A stretch of 64,000 nt of DNA from Pseudomonadota bacterium (GTDB lineage Bacteria > Pseudomonadota > Alphaproteobacteria > Azospirillales > Azospirillaceae), in the NCBI GenBank assembly GCA_023423695.1, contig JAFAFA010000042.1, positions 62,001 to 126,000 on the forward strand. The letters run 5' to 3'. Under the pieces are notes generated by a model. It was given only the letters and a program-made list of their open reading frames with translations. It was not told the DNA's origin and did no database searches. Both the position numbers and the translations under genes were made by a program. Shown here one piece after another: positions 17,275 to 27,343 of the stretch; position 1 is the stretch's first letter; each line of letters begins with the position of its first letter.

Positions 17275-18465
17275 ATGAACGCTGTTGTCGTCCGCCTGTG
17301 CGCCGTTTTCGGCCGTTCCGTCGCTGTCGCGGCCGGGATCGCGATGGCCGGGGCCACGATAGGCGCCGGCATGACCGCGGCCTCCGTCCAGGCCGCGACC
17401 ATCGACACCATCGCCAAGCAGGCGATCCTGGTCGATCTGACCTCGAACACCGTGCTGTTCGAGAAGAACGCCGACGAGCGCATGGCGCCGTCGTCGATGA
17501 GCAAGATCATGACCGCCTACCTGACCTTCGAGGCGATCAAGGCCGGCCGCCTGACGCTGGAGAGCACGCTGCCGGTCAGCGAGCGGGCCTGGCGGATGCA
17601 GGGCTCCAAGATGTTCGTGGAGCTTCACAACAACATCAAGGTCGACGACCTGATCAAGGGCATGATCGTCCAGTCCGGCAACGACGCCTGCATCGTGCTG
17701 GCCGAGGGTCTGGCCGGGTCGGAAGGCTCCTTCGCCGAGCAGGCCAACCGCAAGGGGCGCGATCTCGGGCTGAAGGGCAGCAACTTCGTCAATTCGACCG
17801 GCTGGCCCGACCCCAACCACTACATGACCGCCCGCGATCTGGCGATCCTGGCCGAGCACCTGATCAAGGACTACCCGGAATACTACCATTATTATTCGAT
17901 CCGGGAGTTCAAGTACCACGGCATCAACCAGGGCAACCGCAACCCGCTGCTGTACCGCGGCATGGACGTGGACGGCATGAAGACCGGCCACACCGACGCC
18001 GGCGGCTACGGCCTGACCGCGTCGGGCGAGCGCGAGGGGCGCCGCCTGCTGCTGGTGGTCAACGGCCTGCCCAGCATGCAGGCGCGCGCCGACGAATCGG
18101 CCCGCCTGATCGAATGGGGCTTCCGTGAATTCGCCTCCTACACGCTCTACAAGGGCGGCGAGACGATCGAACAGGTGCCGGTCTGGCTCGGCGAGCAGGA
18201 GACCGTTCCCGTCACCGTGCCGCAGAACCTGAGCGTCACCATGGGCCGCGCCGACCGCCCCGGCATGAAGGTGTCGCTGGTCAGCAACGCCCCCGTCGCC
18301 GCGCCGATCAAGAAGGGCGACACGGTGGGCAAGCTGGTGATCTCCGCCCCCGGCTTCCCGGGCAAGGAGGTGCCGGTGGTGGCCGCCCAGGACGTGCCGA
18401 AGGCCGGCATCTTCGGCCGCGCCTTCGCCGCCGCCAAGTATCTCGTCTTCGGCAACAGCCTGTGA
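17275..18465 (+). CDS. dacC: D-alanyl-D-alanine carboxypeptidase (PBP5/6 type)
   Basis: A 396-residue periplasmic serine DD-carboxypeptidase with a signal peptide ending near VQA|AT (residue 40). The three active-site motifs are present: SMSK (Ser74, Lys77), SGN (134-136) and KTG (236-238). A C-terminal PBP5 domain and an amphipathic membrane-anchoring end (FGRAFAAAKYLVFGNSL) follow. It trims the terminal D-Ala from peptidoglycan stem peptides. A strong GGAGG site precedes the ATG. Its stop overlaps the GTG start of tmk by 4 bp. The choice of symbol within the dac family is tentative. Confidence 0.93.
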   Translation: MNAVVVRLCAVFGRSVAVAAGIAMAGATIGAGMTAASVQAATIDTIAKQAILVDLTSNTVLFEKNADERMAPSSMSKIMTAYLTFEAIKAGRLTLESTLPVSERAWRMQGSKMFVELHNNIKVDDLIKGMIVQSGNDACIVLAEGLAGSEGSFAEQANRKGRDLGLKGSNFVNSTGWPDPNHYMTARDLAILAEHLIKDYPEYYHYYSIREFKYHGINQGNRNPLLYRGMDVDGMKTGHTDAGGYGLTASGEREGRRLLLVVNGLPSMQARADESARLIEWGFREFASYTLYKGGETIEQVPVWLGEQETVPVTVPQNLSVTMGRADRPGMKVSLVSNAPVAAPIKKGDTVGKLVISAPGFPGKEVPVVAAQDVPKAGIFGRAFAAAKYLVFGNSL

Positions 18466-19142
18466 CCGTGACGACCATGCCGACCTCTGCACATCGCGGG
18501 CGTTTCATCACGCTGGAAGGCGGCGAAGGCGCCGGCAAGTCGACGCAGCTGCGCCGGCTGGCCGACACCTTGCGGGAGTCGCTGCGCGCCCGCGGCGTCG
18601 AACTGGTGGCGACGCGCGAGCCGGGAGGGTCTCCGGGTGCGGAGGAGATCCGCGGCCTGCTGGTGACCGGCGAGACCGGCCGCTGGAGCCCGGTGACGGA
18701 AGCGCTGCTGCACACCGCCGCCCGCCGCGACCATCTGGAGCGCACGGTGTGGCCGGCGCTGGAGGCCGGGAACTGGGTGCTGTGCGACCGCTTCTTCGAC
18801 AGCACCATGGCCTATCAGGGCTATGGGCTGGGGCTGGGGCGCGGGTTGGTGGAGACCTTGCAGACGGCGGCGCTGGGCGGCTTCCGTCCCGACCTGACGC
18901 TGATCCTCGACATCGAGGTGGAGACCGGCCTGCGCCGCGCGGTGGCGCGCCATGGCGGCGAGGACCGCTATGAGCGGATGGACATCGGCTTTCACCAGCG
19001 GCTGCGCGACGGCTTCCTCGACATCGCCCGGCGGGAGCCTGAGCGCTGTGCCGTGGTGGATGCCGACGCCGACCTCGACACCGTACAGGCGCGCATCCGG
19101 GACGCGGTGTCGGGCCGGCTGGGGCTGGAGCTGACACCGTGA
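18462..19142 (+). CDS. tmk: Thymidylate kinase
   Basis: A 226-residue dTMP kinase. The Walker A loop is LEGGEGAGKSTQLRRLA, the substrate segment is ATREPGGSPGAEEIR, and the DR motif is WVLCDRFFDSTMAYQGYG. The GTG start overlaps the preceding dac stop (GTGA); an ATG five codons later is an alternative. It likewise overlaps holB by 4 bp, so dac-tmk-holB are translationally coupled. Confidence 0.95.
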   Translation: MTVTTMPTSAHRGRFITLEGGEGAGKSTQLRRLADTLRESLRARGVELVATREPGGSPGAEEIRGLLVTGETGRWSPVTEALLHTAARRDHLERTVWPALEAGNWVLCDRFFDSTMAYQGYGLGLGRGLVETLQTAALGGFRPDLTLILDIEVETGLRRAVARHGGEDRYERMDIGFHQRLRDGFLDIARREPERCAVVDADADLDTVQARIRDAVSGRLGLELTP

Positions 19143-20269
19143 GCAAGGCGCGCACATCGGCATCCGCCGCTCCGGCCGCGGAGGAGGCGCTCGCCCCCCG
19201 GCGCAACCCCGACCTCGTCGGGCATGAGGAGGCGGAACGGCTGCTGCTGGAGGCGTGGAACTCCGGCCGGCTGCCGCATGCCTGGCTGATCGGCGGGACG
19301 CCGGGGATCGGCAAGGCGACGCTGGCCTTCCGCTTCGCCCGCTTCGTCCTGGCGCAGGAGCAGCATGGCGACAGCCTGTTCGGCGGACCATCGGGGGGGG
19401 CCGCTCCGGTCACGTCGCTGCACATCGGGCCCGACCATCCGGTGTTCCGACGGGTGGCGTCGGGCGGGCATGCCGACCTGCTGACCGTCGAGCGCCAGCG
19501 CGACGAGAAGAAGGACCGGCTGAAGCGCGACATCGCGGTGGACGACGTGCGCAAGATCGGCCCCTTCCTGCGCCGCACCTCGGCGGAAGGCGGCTGGCGC
19601 GTCGCGGTGATCGACGGCGCCGACCGCATGAACCTGAGCGGCCTGAACGCCATCCTGAAGATCTTGGAGGAGCCGCCGCCCGGCGCCCTGCTGCTGCTGG
19701 TCAGCGACAATCCCGGCGGCATGCTGCCGACCATCCGCTCGCGCTGCCGCAAGCTGACGCTGAAGCCGCTGGGCGAGGAGACGGTGATCGACCTGCTGGG
19801 GCGGCACCGGCCGGACATCGCCGCCGACGACCGCCCGGCGCTGGCCCGGCTGTCGGAGGGCAGCGTCGGCCGCGCCATCGATCTGGCCGATGCGGGTGGG
19901 CTGGCGCTCTACCGCGAGATGATCGGGCTGCTGTCCGACCTGCCGCGCATCGACATCGTCGCGGCGCATGCCTTCGCCGACAAGCTGACCCGCAAACAGG
20001 ACGACGGGATGTTCGAGACGGCGACGGAGCTGCTGGTCTGGTGGCTGGCCCGCTTCGCCCGCTCGCTCGCCCGCGGATCCTGGCCGGCGGAGGTGGTGCC
20101 GGGCGAAGCCGCCCTGATGACCCGATTGGCGAATGCCCGCGGTCTTGAACGTTGGGTGGAGGTGTGGGAAAAGGTTCAGCGTCTTTTCGCGCGCGCGGAA
20201 TCCGCAAACCTGGACCGCAAGCAGGTGGTCCTGAACGCCCTGTCGGCGCTGGAAACGGCAGCCGCCTAG
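19139..20269 (+). CDS. holB: DNA polymerase III delta-prime subunit
   Basis: A 376-residue clamp-loader subunit. The GGTPGIGKATLAFRFARFVL phosphate-loop-like segment lies near residues 50-70. An RTSAEGGWRVAVIDGADRMN motif and LNAILKILEEPPPGALLLLV follow, then IRSRCRKLTLKPL, which is the sensor region. It starts with GTG overlapping tmk. The tmk-holB-metG-tatD-MBL order is a conserved alphaproteobacterial arrangement and supports the call over a generic AAA+ ATPase. Confidence 0.93.
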   Translation: MSKARTSASAAPAAEEALAPRRNPDLVGHEEAERLLLEAWNSGRLPHAWLIGGTPGIGKATLAFRFARFVLAQEQHGDSLFGGPSGGAAPVTSLHIGPDHPVFRRVASGGHADLLTVERQRDEKKDRLKRDIAVDDVRKIGPFLRRTSAEGGWRVAVIDGADRMNLSGLNAILKILEEPPPGALLLLVSDNPGGMLPTIRSRCRKLTLKPLGEETVIDLLGRHRPDIAADDRPALARLSEGSVGRAIDLADAGGLALYREMIGLLSDLPRIDIVAAHAFADKLTRKQDDGMFETATELLVWWLARFARSLARGSWPAEVVPGEAALMTRLANARGLERWVEVWEKVQRLFARAESANLDRKQVVLNALSALETAAA

Positions 20270-20319
20270 GGTTATTTCAGAACCTGCCGGTTAACCTGAC
20301 TTGAAAGAAAGTGCCGCAA

Positions 20320-21870
20320 ATGGCCGGGCCGAAGACCTTCTACCTGACGACGCCGATCTACTACGTGAACGACGTGCCGCACATCGGCCACGCCTACACG
20401 ACGCTTGCCTGCGACGTCCTCGCCCGGTTCATGCGCCTCGACGGCTATGACGTGAAGTTCCTGACCGGCACCGACGAGCACGGCCAGAAGGTGGAGAAGT
20501 CGGCGGAGAAGGCCGGCATCCCGCCGCAGGACTTCACCGACCGGGTGTCGCAGAACTTCCGCGATCTCGTGTCGCTGATGAACTATTCCAACGACGACTT
20601 CATCCGCACCACCGAACCGCGCCACGTCAAGTCGGTGCAGGCGCTGTGGACGCTGCTGAAGGATCGCGGCGAGATTTACCTCGGCTCCTATGCCGGCTGG
20701 TATTCGGTCCGCGACGAGGCCTTTTATGGCGAAGACGAGCTGACCACCAATGCCGAGGGCAAGAAGATCGCCCCGACCGGCGCCGAGTGCGAATGGGTCG
20801 AGGAGCCGTCCTACTTCTTCAAGCTCTCGGCCTGGCAGGACCGGCTGATCGAGTTCTACGAGCAGAATCCGGACTTCATCGCGCCGGCCGGCAAGCGCAA
20901 CGAGGTGATGTCCTTCGTCAAGTCGGGGCTGAAGGACCTGTCGGTCAGCCGCACCACCTTCAAGTGGGGCATCCCGGTGCCGGGCGACGACGCCCACATC
21001 ATGTATGTCTGGCTCGACGCGCTGGCGAACTACATCACCGCCGTCGGCTATCCCGACACCACCGGCGACTATGCCAAGTACTGGCCGGCCGACCTGCACA
21101 TGGTCGGCAAGGACATCCTGCGCTTCCACGCCGTCTACTGGCCGGCCTTCCTGATGGCCGCCGGGCTGCAGCCGCCCCGCCGCGTGTTCGCCCATGGCTG
21201 GTGGACCATCGAAGGCCAGAAGATGTCGAAGTCCCTCGGCAACGTCATCGCGCCGGAGACGCTGGTCAACACCTACGGCCTCGACCAGACCCGCTATTTC
21301 CTGCTGCGCGAAGTGCCGTTCGGCAATGACGGCGACTTCTCGCACAAGCAGATGGTCAACCGGATCAACGGCAACCTCGCCAACGATTACGGCAATCTGG
21401 TGCAGCGCGTGCTGTCGATGATCGGCAAGAACTGCGGCGCCGCCGTGCCGACGCCGGGTGACTTCACCGAGGCGGACAATGCCCTGCTCGGCTCGGCCTA
21501 CGGTATGCTCGACATCGTGCGGGCGGAGATCAGGGCGCAGGCCTTCCACAAGGCGCTGGACGCCATCTGGGCCGTGGTCGGCGACGCCAACCGCTATGTC
21601 GACGAGCAGGCCCCCTGGGCGCTGAAGAAGACCGACCCGGCGCGCATGGCCACCGTGCTGTATGTGCTGGCCGAGACGATCCGCCATCTCGCTATCCTGA
21701 CCCAGCCGGTGATGCCGGACAGCTCCGCCAAGATCCTCGACCTGCTGGCGCTGGGGCCGGATGCGCGCGGCTTCGGCACGCTCGGTCCGTCGGGGGCGCT
21801 GGCCGCCGGCACGCCGCTGCCGACGCCGCAGGGCGTCTTCCCGCGCTACGTCGAAGAACCGAAGGCCTGA
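20320..21870 (+). CDS. metG: Methionyl-tRNA synthetase
   Basis: A 516-residue class I synthetase. It carries the HIGH motif in YYVNDVPHIGHAYTTLACDV and the KMSKS motif in WTIEGQKMSKSLGNVI. It is the short form without the zinc knuckle cysteines and without a C-terminal tRNA-binding (Trbp111-like) domain. The chosen start is the ATG at 20320; a GTG three codons upstream is possible. tatD begins 10 bp after the stop. Confidence 0.96.
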   Translation: MAGPKTFYLTTPIYYVNDVPHIGHAYTTLACDVLARFMRLDGYDVKFLTGTDEHGQKVEKSAEKAGIPPQDFTDRVSQNFRDLVSLMNYSNDDFIRTTEPRHVKSVQALWTLLKDRGEIYLGSYAGWYSVRDEAFYGEDELTTNAEGKKIAPTGAECEWVEEPSYFFKLSAWQDRLIEFYEQNPDFIAPAGKRNEVMSFVKSGLKDLSVSRTTFKWGIPVPGDDAHIMYVWLDALANYITAVGYPDTTGDYAKYWPADLHMVGKDILRFHAVYWPAFLMAAGLQPPRRVFAHGWWTIEGQKMSKSLGNVIAPETLVNTYGLDQTRYFLLREVPFGNDGDFSHKQMVNRINGNLANDYGNLVQRVLSMIGKNCGAAVPTPGDFTEADNALLGSAYGMLDIVRAEIRAQAFHKALDAIWAVVGDANRYVDEQAPWALKKTDPARMATVLYVLAETIRHLAILTQPVMPDSSAKILDLLALGPDARGFGTLGPSGALAAGTPLPTPQGVFPRYVEEPKA

Positions 21871-21879
21871 GTCCCCCGT

Positions 21880-22655
<776 letters not shown>

Positions 22656-22659
<4 letters not shown>

Positions 22660-23477
22660 GTGTGGACGGCGCATCAACCGGCGATTCACCGGGCGCGATG
22701 CGCGTGACCGTCCTCGGCTGCGGCGGGTCGCGCGGCGTGCCGGTGATCGCCGGCATTCCCGGCGGCCAATGGGGCCGCTGCGATCCCGCCAATCCGAAGA
22801 ACCGCCGCATGCGCCCGTCGGTTCTGGTGGAGCGGGACGGCGTGTCGGTGCTGGTCGACACCTCCCCCGATCTGCGGCAGCAGTTTCTCGACAGCGGCTG
22901 TTCGCGGCTGGACGCCGTGCTGTGGACGCACCAGCATGCCGACCATTGCCACGGCATCGACGAGTTGCGCGAGATCTGCCGGCAGATGCATGCGCCCATC
23001 GACGCCTATGGCTGGGACGAGCATCTGCGCGACATCGAGACCCGCTTCCCCTACTGCTTTGATCCGCTGCCGGATGGCTATCCCTTCTACCGCCCGGTGC
23101 TGAAGACGCACCGGGTGGACGGCCCGTTCAGCGTGAAGGGGCTGGAGGTCATGCCGTTCGAGCAGGACCACGGCTATATGCGGACGGTCGGCTACCGCTT
23201 CGGCGGCTTCGCCTATTCGACCGACGTGGTGCGGCTGGACGAGCGGGCCTTCGCGGCACTGGCGGGGGTGGACACCTGGGTGGTCGATTGCGGACGGATC
23301 GAGCCGCCGCATCCGGTGCACGCGCATCTTGCGCTGACGCTGGAGTGGATCGAGCGTGTGCAGCCGCGGCGGGCCTATCTGACCCACATGGACAACACGA
23401 TGGACTACGACAGCCTGCGGCGGATCCTGCCGAAGGGGGTCGAGCCGGCGTATGATGGGCTGGTGATCAAGGTGTGA
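22656..23477 (+). CDS. MBL-fold metallohydrolase, PhnP-like
   Basis: A 273-residue metallo-beta-lactamase-fold protein with the metal motif THQHADHCHG (His92, His94, Asp96, His97) and GCGGSRGVPVIAG near the N-terminus. It resembles PhnP-type phosphodiesterases, but no phn genes are nearby; its partnership with tatD is a general alphaproteobacterial one. The ATG overlaps the tatD stop (ATGA); an internal ATG at 22698 (MRVTVLG) is also possible. The exact substrate is unknown. Confidence 0.85.
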
Positions 23478-23491
23478 AGGTGGTTGGCTGA

Positions 23492-23607
23492 CGATTGCCC
23501 CCACCTAACCTCCCCCGCTAACGCAGGGGAGGGACTGCCGCCACTCTCCCGCATCAGCGCCTGTCCCCTCCCCCGCTGGGCGGGGTAGGTTAGGGTGGGG
23601 GCAATCG
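23492..23607. repeat. Dispersed palindromic repeat, copy 1
   Basis: A long inverted repeat whose outer arms are CGATTGCCCCCACC and GGTGGGGGCAATCG. The arms continue as TAACCTCCCCCGC and GGCGGGGTAGGTTA. The centre contains GGGAGGGACTGCCGCCACTCT. A related element is at 34.0-34.2 kb. It lies between convergent genes (MBL hydrolase and the TRAP binding protein) and may act as a transcription barrier. Confidence 0.8.
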
Positions 23608-23634
23608 AAGCCGACGCCCCCACCCAAAAACTTC

Positions 23635-24732
23635 TTACTTCTTCTTCTCAAGCGGCGGGGCCGCGTAGACGAAGCGGTCGAAGCTGTATTCGGCGACGCG
23701 GAACCACAGATACTCCTCCTCGCGGAACTTCTTCCACGCGTCGTAGATCTTGCGGAACTTCTCGTTCTTCGCCGCCTCTTCCTCGTAAACGTCGATGGCG
23801 GCCTGGTAGCAGGCCTGCATCACTTCGTTGGGGAAGGGGCGCAGCTGGGTGCCGGAGGCCACCAGACGCTTCAGCGCAAACATGTTCTGGACGTCGTATT
23901 TGCCCAGCATGTCCAGCGTTGCGTCGGAGCAGGCCGCGTGCAGCGCCGCCTTGTAGGCGGGCGGCAGCGATTCGTACTTCTCCTTGCCGAACATCATGGA
24001 GACCTGCGGGCCGCCTTCCCACCAGCCGGGATAGTAGTAGTACTTGGCGACCTTCTGGAAGCCGAGCTTCTCGTCGTCATAGGGGCCGACGAACTCGGCG
24101 GCGTCGATGGTGCCCTTTTCCAGCGCCGGGTAGATGTCGCCGCCGCCGATCTGCTGCGGCACGACGCCCAGCTTGGCCATGATGGTGCCGGCATAGCCGC
24201 CGATGCGGAACTTCAGGCCCTTCAGATCCTCGACCGACTTGATCTCCTTGCGGAACCAGCCGCCCATCTGGGTGCCGGTATTGCCGGCGCCGATGGCGAC
24301 GAGGTTGTGCCCGGCGAAGAACTCCGCCATCAGCTCCTTGCCGCCGCCATGGGTCATCCAGGCGTTCTGCTGGCGGGCGTTCAGGCCGAACGGCATCGCC
24401 GCGTCGAAGGCGAAGGTCGGATCCTTGCCGACGTAATAATAGGAGACGGTGTGGCCGCACTCGATCGTGCCGTCCTTGACCGCATCCAGCACCTGGAGCG
24501 CCGGGACGATCTCACCGGCCGCGAAGACGCGGATCTGGAACTTGCCGTCGGTCAGCTCGGCCACGCGCTTGGACACGAACTCCGCACCGCCGTAGATGGT
24601 GTCGAGGCTCTTCGGGAAGCTGGAGGCGCAACGCCACTTGATCTCGGGCGAGGACTGGGCGATGGCGGGGGCGGCAAGCGTGCTGGCGGCAACGCCCACA
24701 CCGGCCGAGGTCAGAAATGCACGACGTTTCAT
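23635..24732 (-). CDS. TRAP transporter substrate-binding protein, DctP family (copy 1)
   Basis: A 365-residue periplasmic solute-binding protein. It has a twin-arginine-type leader (MKRRAFLTSAGVGVAASTLA, cleavage near AIAQ), then SSFPKSLDTIYGGAEFVSKR, and the DctP signature region FRKEIKSVEDLKGLKFRIGG with the ligand-binding Arg. GPYDDEKLGF and YYYPGWWEGG resemble TakP-type 2-oxoacid binders. A GGAGC ribosome site supports the start. No dctQ or dctM permease gene is adjacent. A close paralogue lies at 52.0-53.1 kb. Confidence 0.9.
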   Translation of the reverse strand: MKRRAFLTSAGVGVAASTLAAPAIAQSSPEIKWRCASSFPKSLDTIYGGAEFVSKRVAELTDGKFQIRVFAAGEIVPALQVLDAVKDGTIECGHTVSYYYVGKDPTFAFDAAMPFGLNARQQNAWMTHGGGKELMAEFFAGHNLVAIGAGNTGTQMGGWFRKEIKSVEDLKGLKFRIGGYAGTIMAKLGVVPQQIGGGDIYPALEKGTIDAAEFVGPYDDEKLGFQKVAKYYYYPGWWEGGPQVSMMFGKEKYESLPPAYKAALHAACSDATLDMLGKYDVQNMFALKRLVASGTQLRPFPNEVMQACYQAAIDVYEEEAAKNEKFRKIYDAWKKFREEEYLWFRVAEYSFDRFVYAAPPLEKKK

Positions 24733-25361
24733 CCAGAAGCTCCCTTTGTCCGTTCTCTGTTATGCATTTTTATGGCCGGACCGGGGTCAGCCGGCCCGCA
24801 ACCGGCCAAGCCGGACCCTCGACGGGACCGGACGGCGCAGGTCGAGCGGAATGAAAAGCGGGAGTGGTTGGGATGCACGCTCGACCAGCCCGGACGGCGC
24901 CTTGCGGTACATCATGAAGCTGGGCGTCATGGAGCGGGTCACCACGGAACTGGGAGGCGCCTGCGCATGGGCAGCCCGACCGTTGCCGCGGAGTTCCGCC
25001 ATGTCGCTCGCGCTTCCTCCCATCCATCCGGGTTCGCCGCCGGCCTTTCGGCCGAGCCGTCCCAGCTTTCTTTCGCTGACCGGATTATGCAGGAAGCAAA
25101 TGGTCGGGATCAAGCGTGAAGCGGAATTGACGTCCGTATTTCAGAGGTTTAACGCTGCGGCGCGAAGCCGCGGGTTCCATTCAACCATTCCACAAGGACA
25201 GGGGCCGCGGCATTGCTTCTCGACTCCTCCGCCTCCGCCCCCATCTGTTGCGGGCATGGCCGGCGCCCGGACGAATCGTCCCTGGAAAGGTTGGGCGACG
25301 GAGCTTAAGACCACGCTGGAGTGTTGACGAGGGGGAGCGGGACCTTGCGGATTGGACGGCG
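24733..25361. other. Intergenic region, no gene recognised
   Basis: About 630 bp between the divergent TRAP binding protein and opgC-like genes. Short open frames exist on both strands but none has a ribosome site, family resemblance or domain pattern that I trust. A small palindrome (GCGGC-GCGAA-GCCGC near 25155) and GGACGAATCGTCC near 25270 are present. It presumably holds both promoters. Confidence 0.4.
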
Positions 25362-26537
25362 ATGAAAGACGTGACTGTGGCGGAGCGCGGGGCGGAGGCT
25401 GCCGCGGCGCGTGACCTGCGGCTGGACTTCTTCCGCGGGCTGGCCCTGTGGTTCATCTTCGTGAACCACATCCCGGCCAACCAGATTTCCTGGCTGACGC
25501 CGCGCAATTTCGGCCTGAGCGACGCCACGGAGATCTTCGTCTTCATCTCCGGCTACACCGCGGCGCTGGTCTATGGCCGGACACTGGACCGGCAGGGCAT
25601 GCCGATGGCGGCGGCCCAGGTGCTGCACCGCTGCTGGACGCTGTACGCCACCTACATCATCCTGTTCTTCGCCTTCACCGCCCAGATCGCCTACACCGCC
25701 CGCGCCTTCGACAGCCCGCTGTTCGCGGAGGAGATGGGCATCGCCAGCTATTTCCAGGACCCCGTCACCGCCCTGACCCAGGCCCTGCTGCTGAAGTTCA
25801 GGCCGGCGAACCTGGATGTCCTGCCGCTCTATATCGTGCTCCTGCTGGCCTTTCCCCTGTTGCTGCCGGCGCTGCGCCGCCGGCCGCTCGGGGTGCTGGC
25901 GGGGTCGGCCGCGGTCTATCTGGCGGCCCGGTACTGGGGCTGGAACCTGCCCACCCACCCGGACGGCGGCGTCTGGTACTTCAACCCCTTCACCTGGCAG
26001 CTGCTGTTCGTGGCGGGTGCCGCGCTGCAGTTCCGCCCGGATGTTCGCGCCGTCCTGACCCACTTCCGCCTGCCGGTGATGGCCGCCGCGGGGGCGATCC
26101 TGCTGGCCGGTCTGTACCTGACCCTGTCCTGGAAATTCGCCCCGCTGCACGCGCTGATCCCGGACGCGGTGACGGAGGTCCTCTACCCCATCAGCAAGAC
26201 CGACCTGGACCCGCTGCGCCTGCTGCATTTCTTCGCACTGGCCTATGTCGTCCTCCGGCTGGTGCCGGCGGGGGCGTCCTGGCTGAACGGATCGCTGGCG
26301 GCACCCGTGCTCGTTTGCGGGCGGCAGTCGCTGCAGGTGTTCTGCCTGGGCGTGCTGCTGTCCTTCGCCGGACAGACCGTGCTGGTCCATGTCAGCGGCT
26401 CGCTTTCCGCACAGTTCCTTGTTACCGTGCTGGGCATCGCCACGATGGTGCTGCTGGCCCGCTTCCTCGGCTGGTACCAGTCGGCCGAACGGGCGCGTCG
26501 CCACCGGGTCGCGACCAGCAGGAATATGGGTGCATGA
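25362..26537 (+). CDS. opgC: OpgC-family membrane acyltransferase
   Basis: A 391-residue polytopic membrane protein with about ten hydrophobic segments. It starts with RDLRLDFFRGLALWFIFVNH, the OpgC signature, followed by FGLSDATEIFVFISGYTAAL. OpgC proteins transfer succinyl or similar acyl groups to periplasmic glucans. The ATG at 25362 is the first to sit just ahead of the conserved start. Its stop overlaps the next gene (ATGA), and two SGNH-hydrolase-like proteins follow in one operon. This suggests acylation and de-acylation of an envelope or exported glycan. Confidence 0.88.
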   Translation: MKDVTVAERGAEAAAARDLRLDFFRGLALWFIFVNHIPANQISWLTPRNFGLSDATEIFVFISGYTAALVYGRTLDRQGMPMAAAQVLHRCWTLYATYIILFFAFTAQIAYTARAFDSPLFAEEMGIASYFQDPVTALTQALLLKFRPANLDVLPLYIVLLLAFPLLLPALRRRPLGVLAGSAAVYLAARYWGWNLPTHPDGGVWYFNPFTWQLLFVAGAALQFRPDVRAVLTHFRLPVMAAAGAILLAGLYLTLSWKFAPLHALIPDAVTEVLYPISKTDLDPLRLLHFFALAYVVLRLVPAGASWLNGSLAAPVLVCGRQSLQVFCLGVLLSFAGQTVLVHVSGSLSAQFLVTVLGIATMVLLARFLGWYQSAERARRHRVATSRNMGA

Positions 26538-27343
26538 GCGGACGGGGGTTCAGACGGTTGCTGACGGCCACGGCCATCGCGCTGACGGCTCTTGCCCTTT
26601 CCGGACCGGGCCATGCGGCGAAGGCCGGGTCGGTGGATCCCGCCTGTTCCGTGCCGGACACCGTGCTTGCCCCCGGTGAAGGGCTGCCACGGGTATCGGC
26701 GCGGCTGGCCGCCGGCCGGCCCCTGTCGGTCCTGATCGTCCATTCCGCCAAGCAGGCCGCGAAGCCCGGCATCGTCGGCTATCCCGCCCGTCTGGAGGAG
26801 GAGCTGAAGCGCCGCCTGCCCGGCCGCGCCGTGCGGACCGCCGTGCTGAGCCTGCCCGGCGAACCGGCGCCCGCCATGGTGGCACCGCTGGCCGAGGCGG
26901 TCGACGACCAGCGCCCGGCGCTGGTGGTCTGGCAGACCGGCACGGTCGACGCCATGCGCAACCTGGACCCCGAGAGCTTCGGCACGGCGCTGCAGGCCGG
27001 CATCGCCGAAGTCCAGCGCCGCGGCGCCGACATCGTCATCATGGACATGCAGTACAGCATGCACACGGCGCAGCTGATCGACTTCGCGCCCTACGTGTCC
27101 TACATGTCCTGGCTGGCCCAGAGTTCCGACGTCTTCCACTTCCCCCGCTACGACATCATGCGGCATTGGGTGGAGGATGGCCGGGTCGATTTCGCCGACG
27201 AGGGGGACGAGGCGAAGCGGCGGTCTTATGATTTCGTTCACCGTTGCATCGGACAATTGCTGGCGGAAAGCATCGCCACGATGATCGCCCCTTCGGCGAC
27301 AATCCCCCCGGCAGTGGCGCGAAGCAACGGAACGAGCCCTTGA
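26534..27343 (+). CDS. Secreted SGNH-like protein with degenerate active site
   Basis: A 269-residue protein with a signal peptide (ATAIALTALALSGPGHA). The body follows the SGNH-hydrolase layout seen in the next gene: LSVLIVHSAKQAAKPGIVGY, ALVVWQTGTVDAMR, and IVIMDMQYS. The block I GDS serine, the block III Asn and a clear DxxH are missing or altered, so it may be a catalytically inactive partner. The start overlaps the opgC stop, and its own stop overlaps the TTG start of the next gene. Confidence 0.75.
   Translation: MSGRGFRRLLTATAIALTALALSGPGHAAKAGSVDPACSVPDTVLAPGEGLPRVSARLAAGRPLSVLIVHSAKQAAKPGIVGYPARLEEELKRRLPGRAVRTAVLSLPGEPAPAMVAPLAEAVDDQRPALVVWQTGTVDAMRNLDPESFGTALQAGIAEVQRRGADIVIMDMQYSMHTAQLIDFAPYVSYMSWLAQSSDVFHFPRYDIMRHWVEDGRVDFADEGDEAKRRSYDFVHRCIGQLLAESIATMIAPSATIPPAVARSNGTSP

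Noticed and set aside
24787..25113. A 108-codon minus-strand frame upstream of the first TRAP binding protein gene
   Set aside because: It lies in the likely promoter region, lacks a ribosome site and has no recognisable domain.
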